A stretch of DNA of 64,000 nucleotides, taken from Commensalibacter communis. Its GTDB lineage: Bacteria > Pseudomonadota > Alphaproteobacteria > Acetobacterales > Acetobacteraceae. The DNA is taken from contig NZ_CAMXCM010000001.1 in NCBI RefSeq assembly GCF_947179015.1, positions 483,387 through 547,386 of the forward strand. The letters are read 5' to 3'. The notes under the pieces were generated by a model. The model saw nothing but the letters and a program-made list of their open reading frames with translations, made no database searches and was not told where the DNA came from. Shown here piece by piece: positions 58,025 through 64,000 of this stretch; position 1 is the first letter of the stretch; each line of letters starts with the position of its first letter. The translations under genes were made by a program, and so were the position numbers.

Positions 58025-60676
58025 ATGTTTGCAAAATTTGCTCGTGCTGTTTTAGGTACATCTAATGAGCGTTCATTAAAAGCCTATCAACGGCGAGTGC
58101 CCAAAATTAATAGTTTAGAGCCTGAGATGCAGGCTTTGGATGACGCTGCTCTTGCAAATAAGACAGTTGAATTTCGTAAGCGTCTTGCTGATGGTGAGGA
58201 ACTAGATGCATTGCTGCCCGAAGCTTTTGCAGTGGTCAGAGAGGCTTCTAAACGTGTATTGGGAATGCGTCACTTTGATGTGCAGCTTATTGGTGGGATG
58301 GTTCTTCATGATGGTAAAGTCGCTGAAATGCGTACTGGTGAAGGAAAAACACTAGTTGCAACATTAGCAGTATATTTAAATGCACTGCCTGCCAAAGGGG
58401 TGCATGTTGTCACCGTCAATGATTATCTTGCGTCTCGTGATGCAGAGGAAATGGGACGTTTATACAATTTCCTTGGATTAACAGTTGGTACTATTGTTGC
58501 TGATCTAAATGATGATGAACGTAAACAATCTTATCAAGCTGATATCACTTATGGCACAAATAACGAATTTGGTTTTGATTATTTGCGCGATAATATGAAA
58601 TACAGCTTTGACGAAATGGTACAACGTGACTTTTTCTATGCGATTGTTGACGAGGTTGACTCTATTCTCATTGATGAAGCGCGTACACCTTTGATTATCT
58701 CTGGTGTTGCAGATGATAGTTCTGATTTGTATCGATCTGTTGACGAGGTAATTAAAGAAATTGTCAAAGTCCCAGAGAACTATGAAAAGGACGAAAAGTT
58801 TAAAACTGTTATCCCTACAGAAGTTGGAACAGAAAATATCGAGGCAGCTTTAGCCGCAAAAGGTGTTTTGCATGAAGGGGGTCTGTATGACATTCATAAC
58901 GTATCCCTAGTCCATCATATGCAACAAGCTCTAAGAGCACATACTTTGTTCGCTAAAGATGTGGATTATATCGTAAGAAATGATAAAATTGTCCTAATCG
59001 ATGAATTTACGGGTCGAATGATGGATGGTCGTCGTTACTCTGATGGGTTGCATCAAGCTTTAGAAGCAAAAGAACATGTCACAATTCAGCCAGAAAACCA
59101 AACGCTTGCTTCGATTACCTTCCAAAATTATTTCCGTTTATACCCCAAACTTTCTGGAATGACGGGGACTGCAATGACTGAAGTTGATGAATTTGCAGAA
59201 ATTTATAAACTGGATGTTGTTTCAATCCCAACTAATTTAAAAGTTCAGCGTAAAGACGAACATGATGAAATTTATCTGACAGCTAATGAAAAATATGAGG
59301 CTGTTAGTAAATTAATTGAAGAAATTCATGCGAAGAAACAGCCGATCTTGGTTGGTACAACGTCAATTGAAAAAAGTGAAATTCTATCTGATTTGCTAGC
59401 AAAAAAGAAAATCCCTCATAATGTTCTAAATGCGCGTTTTCATGAAAAAGAAGCTCAAATTGTAGCACAAGCGGGTGGTTCTGGAGCTATCACGATTGCC
59501 ACGAACATGGCTGGTCGTGGAACGGATATTAAGTTGGGGGGGAATGTTGAAATGCTTATTCAACAACAACTCTCTGACATAGAGGACGAAGAAGAGCGTA
59601 ACCAAAAAGAACAAGAATTACGTGCACGTACAAAAGTCGATCACGAGCAAGTCAAGGCAAATGGTGGCTTGTTCGTGATAGGAACTGAACGTCATGAAAG
59701 CCGTCGTATTGATAATCAGTTACGTGGTCGTTCAGGGCGTCAAGGGGACCCCGGGAACTCAAGGTTCTTTTTATCCTTAGAAGATGATTTAATGCGTATT
59801 TTTGGTTCTGAACGCATGAGCGGGATGTTGCAAAAAATGGGACTTAAAGAAGGGGAAGCTATTGTGCATCCTTGGATTAACAAAGCCCTAGAAAAAGCCC
59901 AGAAAAAAGTTGAAGAACGCAATTTTGATATGCGTAAAAACACATTAAAATATGATGACGTGATTAACGATCAGCGTAAAGAAGTATATTCTCAACGTCG
60001 AGAATATATGTCATCAGAGGATGTGTCTGAGACGATTGCAACAATGCGTAATGATGTGATTTCGATGTTGATTGCAAGTTACTTGCCAGAAAAATCTTTT
60101 GCAGAACAATGGCAAACTGAAGAGTTAGCTGCAGAAGTCAAACGGTTACTTAATCTTGAGTTGCCGATTAAAGAATGGTCAGAAGAAACAACGATCAGCA
60201 TTGATGAGATTGAAGGTAGGATCAAAGAAGCTGCTGAAAATGCACACGCAGTACAAGCTGCGAATTTTGGTGCTTCTATCATGCGTTATGTTGAAAAACA
60301 AATCTTATTGACAACATTAGATGGTGTTTGGAAAGAGCATCTCTTACGTCTTGATCAAATGCGTCAAGGGATTGGCTTGCGTGCTTATGGGCAAAAAGAC
60401 CCTCTTAATGAATATAAAAAAGAGGCTTATAATTTATTTCATTATATGCTCGACGAATTAAGTGAGCGCGTCATATCTACTTTGTGTCGTGTTGAAGTAA
60501 ACGTCAGAACAGATGAAGAAGAGCCGATGGACGAATTCGGTGAAGGACAGTTTTTAGAAAAAAGTGAAGATGAAGAGATTGATATTCCAGAAGAGTGGGC
60601 AAATATCTCTCGTAATGCACTATGCCCTTGTGGTTCAGGTAAGAAATATAAGCATTGTCACGGCAAGTTAGTTTAA
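58025..60676 (+). CDS. secA: Preprotein translocase ATPase SecA
   Basis: The motor that drives unfolded preproteins through SecYEG. The 883-residue product has all DEAD-motor motifs: [20 protein letters not shown] near residue 101, [31 protein letters not shown] near residue 208, [13 protein letters not shown] near 495, and [20 protein letters not shown] near 570. The C-terminal zinc-binding SecB-docking tail is [12 protein letters not shown]. The ATG at 58025 is used rather than the TTG directly before it; the chain then begins [11 protein letters not shown], as in Alphaproteobacteria. Upstream of it lies a 300-base divergent region. yebC follows 42 bases later. Confidence 0.97.
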   Translation: MFAKFARAVLGTSNERSLKAYQRRVPKINSLEPEMQALDDAALANKTVEFRKRLADGEELDALLPEAFAVVREASKRVLGMRHFDVQLIGGMVLHDGKVAEMRTGEGKTLVATLAVYLNALPAKGVHVVTVNDYLASRDAEEMGRLYNFLGLTVGTIVADLNDDERKQSYQADITYGTNNEFGFDYLRDNMKYSFDEMVQRDFFYAIVDEVDSILIDEARTPLIISGVADDSSDLYRSVDEVIKEIVKVPENYEKDEKFKTVIPTEVGTENIEAALAAKGVLHEGGLYDIHNVSLVHHMQQALRAHTLFAKDVDYIVRNDKIVLIDEFTGRMMDGRRYSDGLHQALEAKEHVTIQPENQTLASITFQNYFRLYPKLSGMTGTAMTEVDEFAEIYKLDVVSIPTNLKVQRKDEHDEIYLTANEKYEAVSKLIEEIHAKKQPILVGTTSIEKSEILSDLLAKKKIPHNVLNARFHEKEAQIVAQAGGSGAITIATNMAGRGTDIKLGGNVEMLIQQQLSDIEDEEERNQKEQELRARTKVDHEQVKANGGLFVIGTERHESRRIDNQLRGRSGRQGDPGNSRFFLSLEDDLMRIFGSERMSGMLQKMGLKEGEAIVHPWINKALEKAQKKVEERNFDMRKNTLKYDDVINDQRKEVYSQRREYMSSEDVSETIATMRNDVISMLIASYLPEKSFAEQWQTEELAAEVKRLLNLELPIKEWSEETTISIDEIEGRIKEAAENAHAVQAANFGASIMRYVEKQILLTTLDGVWKEHLLRLDQMRQGIGLRAYGQKDPLNEYKKEAYNLFHYMLDELSERVISTLCRVEVNVRTDEEEPMDEFGEGQFLEKSEDEEIDIPEEWANISRNALCPCGSGKKYKHCHGKLV

Positions 60677-60718
60677 GTGTTGTTGGTTTAAAGATAGAAA
60701 GAATTAAGAGACAAATTT

Positions 60719-61468
60719 ATGGCAGGACATTCCAAATTTAAAAATATTATGCATCGTAAAGGTGCTCAAGATGCACGTAGAGCAAGAGATTTTGCAAAGA
60801 TTATTCGTGAAATCACCGTTGCTGCTAAGACAGGGTTGCCTGACCCAGCATCAAACCCTCGACTAAGAGCTGCAGTTGCTGCTGCCAGAGCAGTCAATAT
60901 GCCCAAAGATAATGTCGATCGTGCGATAAAAAAAGCTGCGGGTAGTGGAGAGGGCGATAATTTTCATGAAGTAAGGTATGAAGGTTATGGCACCGCAGGG
61001 GTGGCGATTATTGTTGAGGCGTTAACCGACAATCGTAATCGTACGGCTTCCGACGTCCGTGCTGCATTTAATAAATATGGTGGTTCTTTGGGGGAAATGA
61101 ATTCTGTATCCTTCATGTTTGAACGGTTAGGGGTGATTACTTATCCTGAAGCTATTGCAGATTACGATACAATGTTTGAAGCTGCAATCGAAGCCGAAGC
61201 GGATAATGTTGAAGTTGCCGATGGGTATTATGAAATTACTTGTCCAATGGAAAATTTCTTTGCTGTTCGCGATGCGTTGGAAGCAAAATTTAAAGATCCT
61301 GAAAGTGCTAAGATTGAATGGCGTCCAAGCAACACAGTGACGCTGACCGAAGATAACGCACAGACCTTGTTAAAATTGATTGATACATTAGAAGATCATG
61401 ATGATGTGCAAAATGTCTTTGCGAATTTTGATCTTCCTGATGAAGTTGCTGAACGGTTATCGGTTTAA
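60719..61468 (+). CDS. YebC/PmpR-family protein
   Basis: A 249-residue cytoplasmic protein of the TACO1/YebC family. It begins [22 protein letters not shown], and carries [28 protein letters not shown] near residue 44 and [23 protein letters not shown] near residue 82. Domains II and III follow. Relatives have been described both as DNA-binding regulators and as translation factors that relieve ribosome stalling at proline stretches; the sequence cannot decide. It is directly upstream of ruvC (5 bases), the standard neighbourhood. Confidence 0.94.
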   Translation: MAGHSKFKNIMHRKGAQDARRARDFAKIIREITVAAKTGLPDPASNPRLRAAVAAARAVNMPKDNVDRAIKKAAGSGEGDNFHEVRYEGYGTAGVAIIVEALTDNRNRTASDVRAAFNKYGGSLGEMNSVSFMFERLGVITYPEAIADYDTMFEAAIEAEADNVEVADGYYEITCPMENFFAVRDALEAKFKDPESAKIEWRPSNTVTLTEDNAQTLLKLIDTLEDHDDVQNVFANFDLPDEVAERLSV

Positions 61469-61473
61469 GATTC

Positions 61474-61980
61474 GTGGTTAGAATCTTAGGGATTGACCCT
61501 GGCTTGCGTTTCACAGGCTGGGGGGTAATAGACGCTCAAGGAAATCGTCTTTCTTATGTCGCCAGTGGGATATTGGCGACGGACAGCAAAGCATCAGTTC
61601 CAGAGCGTCTTTGTGTTTTATCCGATGGTTTGGAAAAACTAATTGAGCAATATGCCCCTGATGAAGCTGCTGTTGAAGAAACGTATGTTAATCAAAATGG
61701 CACGGCGACGTTAAAACTGGGATATGCCAGAGGGGTAGCTTTGTTAATTCCAGCCAAACGAAGTTTAATGGTTATTGAGTATGGTGCTAAAACAGTCAAA
61801 AGGGCTGTTGTTGGAACGGGTGCAGCAACCAAAGATCAAGTAACGATGATGGTAAAGCGTATTTTACCCAGTGCTATTATTCAAAAGGCCGATGCTGCGG
61901 ACGCATTAGCGATTGCGATTTGTCATGCCCATCATCGTACTAGTCAGAATAGCATTGCAATGGGAAAGGTAATGGCATGA
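61474..61980 (+). CDS. ruvC: Holliday junction endonuclease RuvC
   Basis: Cuts Holliday junctions in recombination and fork repair. The 168-residue enzyme starts with GTG (MVRILGIDPGLRFTGWGVI), placing the first catalytic aspartate at D8. Further acidic ligands sit in AAVEETYVNQNG near residue 68 and DAADALAIAICHAH near residue 140. Its stop overlaps the ruvA start by 4 bases (ATGA), so the Ruv proteins are translationally coupled. A GTG start is weaker than ATG. Confidence 0.96.
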   Translation: MVRILGIDPGLRFTGWGVIDAQGNRLSYVASGILATDSKASVPERLCVLSDGLEKLIEQYAPDEAAVEETYVNQNGTATLKLGYARGVALLIPAKRSLMVIEYGAKTVKRAVVGTGAATKDQVTMMVKRILPSAIIQKADAADALAIAICHAHHRTSQNSIAMGKVMA

Positions 61981-62612
61981 TCGGTCAATTGACAGGATTA
62001 CTTATTGAACAAACTGAAGCAGATCGCTGTTTAATAGATGTCAATGGTGTCGGATATGTGGTTTTTTGTTCTAATCGTACATTAACGCGCTTACCCAGGC
62101 CTCCAGAAATCGCGAGGGTGTTGGTTGAAACCATTGTTAGAGAAGATGCGATTTTACTATATGGGTTCGCAGATAGTTACGAACGTGATTGGTTTCGCTT
62201 GTTAACGACAGTTCAAGGGGTTGGCGTGCGGATGGCATTGTCCATATTATCTACTTTATCTCCTGATGAGATCAGCTCTGCCATTATGACCGCTGATAAG
62301 GCCACCTTAACCCGTGCGCCAGGAGTGGGGGCAAGGCTTGCCGTTCGTATTTTGACAGAACTGAGTGGTAAAGTAGCCTCTTTATCTGACCAAGTAGTTT
62401 CGACAGTTGTATCTGATGCAAAAGGCCACAATCCTATTCCTCAAGCGACCCAAATTTTATCTGATGCATTGTTGGCGTTGGAGGGATTAGGGTTTCGCCG
62501 CGTAGAATCTCAACCTGTTGTTGCTAGAGTGGTTAAACGTTTAAATGAAGAAGACAAAGGATCAGAGCTTGATCTTGTAATTCGTGAATCATTGAAAGAG
62601 TTGGCACGATGA
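61977..62612 (+). CDS. ruvA: Holliday junction DNA helicase subunit RuvA
   Basis: A junction-binding subunit that loads RuvB. The 211-residue protein has the OB-fold domain I ([12 protein letters not shown] to [15 protein letters not shown]). Domain II contains two helix-hairpin-helix motifs ([14 protein letters not shown] near residue 80 and [16 protein letters not shown] near residue 115). The C-terminal RuvB-binding domain III (residues 155-211) follows a linker. The linker and domain III read [13 protein letters not shown]. It overlaps both ruvC and ruvB by 4 bases (ATGA). Confidence 0.96.
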   Translation: MIGQLTGLLIEQTEADRCLIDVNGVGYVVFCSNRTLTRLPRPPEIARVLVETIVREDAILLYGFADSYERDWFRLLTTVQGVGVRMALSILSTLSPDEISSAIMTADKATLTRAPGVGARLAVRILTELSGKVASLSDQVVSTVVSDAKGHNPIPQATQILSDALLALEGLGFRRVESQPVVARVVKRLNEEDKGSELDLVIRESLKELAR

Positions 62613-63670
62613 ATTCTGCTGAAGATCGTCCATTTGATGCGACAAAGCGACCAGAAGATAATTTTGAGGTTGCGTTACGTCCGCAGTCTTTGTCTGAATT
62701 TACGGGGCAAAAGACATCTCGTGAAAATTTATCAATTTTTATCCAGGCGGCACGTAAGCGGGAAGAGGCATTAGATCATGTATTATTGCATGGTCCTCCA
62801 GGTTTAGGGAAAACAACGTTAGCACAGATCGTCTCGAAAGAATTAGGCGTAGGGTTTCGTGCAACTTCTGGTCCAGTGATACAAAGAGCAGGGGATTTGG
62901 CTGCGATCTTAACCAATTTACAGCCAAGAGATGTGCTGTTTATCGATGAAATCCACCGTTTACATCCTTCTATTGAGGAAATTTTATATCCTGCGATGGA
63001 AGATTTTCAGTTGGATTTGATTATTGGTGAAGGACCTGCTGCACGTTCTGTCAGAATTGATTTGCCACCTTTCACATTGGTTGCAGCAACAACGCGTTCG
63101 GGTTTATTGGCAACACCATTGCGAGATCGATTCGGTATTCCATTGCGATTGATTTTTTATACGCCAGAAGAGCTGAAATTGATTGTAGCACGCGGGGCAA
63201 GAAAACTTGGGTTTGAATTAACGGATGATGGTGCACAGGAAATTGCAAGGCGTTCTCGTGGTACGCCTCGTATAGCTGGGCGCTTGTTAAGACGTGTGCG
63301 TGATTTTGCCTTGGTAACACATAAAGAGGGACAAGCGGTGGATAGTGGCCTTGCTGATGCTGCACTCTCACGGTTGGAAGTCGATCAAATGGGACTGGAC
63401 GCGATGGACCGTCGTTATCTGATGCGAATTGCGGAATATCACCACGGTGGACCTGTGGGGGTAGAAACTTTGGCCGCAGCACTGGCAGAATCGAGAGATA
63501 CGTTGGAGGATGTGATTGAACCTTATTTAATTCAAGAAGGTTTGGTTTTAAGAACGAGTCGTGGACGCGTTTTAGGCGAAAGGGGCTGGAAACATTTGAA
63601 TTTAGTTCCACCTCCGTCTATTACGACACAGTTTGATTTATTAAATGATATTAATGAGGAAGATGAATAA
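62609..63670 (+). CDS. ruvB: Holliday junction DNA helicase motor RuvB
   Basis: The AAA+ motor that drives branch migration. In 353 residues it has Walker [15 protein letters not shown] near residue 62, Walker [17 protein letters not shown] near 110, sensor 1 [11 protein letters not shown] near 156, the [10 protein letters not shown] arginine finger near residue 172, and a C-terminal winged helix ([12 protein letters not shown]). It overlaps ruvA by 4 bases and precedes the ybgC gene by 1 base, so the operon runs yebC-ruvCAB-ybgC. Confidence 0.97.
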   Translation: MNSAEDRPFDATKRPEDNFEVALRPQSLSEFTGQKTSRENLSIFIQAARKREEALDHVLLHGPPGLGKTTLAQIVSKELGVGFRATSGPVIQRAGDLAAILTNLQPRDVLFIDEIHRLHPSIEEILYPAMEDFQLDLIIGEGPAARSVRIDLPPFTLVAATTRSGLLATPLRDRFGIPLRLIFYTPEELKLIVARGARKLGFELTDDGAQEIARRSRGTPRIAGRLLRRVRDFALVTHKEGQAVDSGLADAALSRLEVDQMGLDAMDRRYLMRIAEYHHGGPVGVETLAAALAESRDTLEDVIEPYLIQEGLVLRTSRGRVLGERGWKHLNLVPPPSITTQFDLLNDINEEDE

Positions 63671-63671
63671 A

Positions 63672-64000
63672 ATGGATATGTCTGATCAAGAAGAGAACAT
63701 ATATAAAACCAAGACTAGATTATTATCTAAAGAAGAAATTCAAAATTATCAGTTTAGAATATGTTACGAAGATACAGACGCAGGTGGTGTGGTCTATCAC
63801 GCGAAATATTTAGGAATCGCAGAGCGTGCAAGGACTGAGTGCATTCGCCGTTTGGGGGGCACTCTTGCCGAGTTATATAAAGAATACGGTCAGATATTAG
63901 TCGTTCGTCAGATGGAAATTCAATATCGTAAACCCCTTTTTTTGGATGATATGGTGAATGTCAAAACCAGTCTAATTACTGCTTTGGGGGCTAGCTGTTG
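63672..64000 (+). CDS. ybgC: Tol-Pal-associated acyl-CoA thioesterase YbgC (partial)
   Basis: The first 109 codons of a hotdog-fold thioesterase; the gene leaves the window at 64000. After a polar 27-residue start, the core reads CYEDTDAGGVVYHAKYLGIAERARTE. It includes the YEDTDAGGVVYHA active-site pattern, with its aspartate positioned to activate water. It continues QMEIQYRKPLFLDDMVNVKT. YbgC hydrolyses short acyl-CoA thioesters and is normally the first gene of the tolQRAB-pal operon, so those genes probably follow just outside the window. The ATG at 63672 lies 1 base after ruvB. Confidence 0.92.
   Translation, partial: MDMSDQEENIYKTKTRLLSKEEIQNYQFRICYEDTDAGGVVYHAKYLGIAERARTECIRRLGGTLAELYKEYGQILVVRQMEIQYRKPLFLDDMVNVKTSLITALGASC

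Noticed and set aside
1-64000. Search by eye for tRNA/rRNA genes, CRISPR arrays, insertion sequences and a replication origin
   Set aside because: No cloverleaf-like gene, no regularly spaced repeats, no transposase, no dnaA-box cluster found in the intergenic regions; nothing reportable.

Overview
The window looks like a chromosomal segment of a low-GC (by eye under 40 % G+C) member of the Acetobacteraceae, most likely an insect-gut acetic acid bacterium of the Commensalibacter type. This is an inference. It rests on gene orders typical of Alphaproteobacteria (miaB-phoH-ybeY-corC; secA divergent from parvulin-type isomerases and argJ; dsbA-smc; yebC-ruvCAB-ybgC), on a very long SMC protein, and on a C-terminal Hint-domain protein of a kind I associate with acetic acid bacteria. 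I see no tRNA, rRNA, CRISPR array, insertion sequence, phage gene or replication origin. Base composition is even throughout, so nothing points to a recent island.

Layout. 1-8.5 kb: the 5' end of a siroheme synthase gene (minus), a long intergenic region, a PiT phosphate transporter and pyrD (plus), a sugar-transferase-like gene and a two-domain M16 peptidase (minus), then a divergent iron-storage pair, bacterioferritin and its ferredoxin, with a Fur-like site between them. 8.6-14.5 kb: a small membrane protein, then a cytochrome c maturation block on the minus strand, ccmC-ccmD-ccmE and, after a 200-bp gap, ccmF-ccmG-ccmH-ccmI. ccmD is only 45 codons long. ccmA and ccmB are absent here. 14.6-26.3 kb is the most accessory-like part: a YciI-like gene, a 996-residue protein with two tandem esterase-like/phytase-fold repeats and a C-terminal Hint domain, a GT2 glycosyltransferase with a two-gene ABC importer lacking its binding protein, two paralogous OprO/OprP-type porins, an exported PPC/DUF296 protein and a small secreted unknown.

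26.3-40.6 kb: smc and dsbA, a DMT/DUF486 membrane protein, a PfkB sugar kinase, the miaB-phoH-ybeY-corC operon, pckA, and an acyltransferase. 40.8-48 kb: tamA, a 269-codon gene encoding only a TamB-like N-terminus, and full-length tamB, with each start overlapping the previous stop. The tamB stop overlaps the stop of a convergent TPR-glycosyltransferase gene, and the tamB terminator lies inside that opposing coding sequence. 48-57.7 kb (minus): the TPR-glycosyltransferase, D-lactate dehydrogenase, CarD, a bestrophin-like channel, rlmN, argJ and two tandem parvulin isomerases. 57.7-64 kb (plus): secA, yebC, ruvC, ruvA, ruvB and the start of ybgC, which runs off the window.

Taken together the genes serve mostly housekeeping and envelope functions: cytochrome c and disulfide chemistry in the periplasm, outer-membrane assembly and folding (TamA/TamB, parvulins, porins, SecA), RNA maturation (MiaB, YbeY, RlmN), and chromosome handling (SMC, RuvABC). 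The most unusual items are the Hint-domain protein, the extra TamB N-terminal gene and the exported PPC protein. All functional calls come from reading the sequence; no database search was run.
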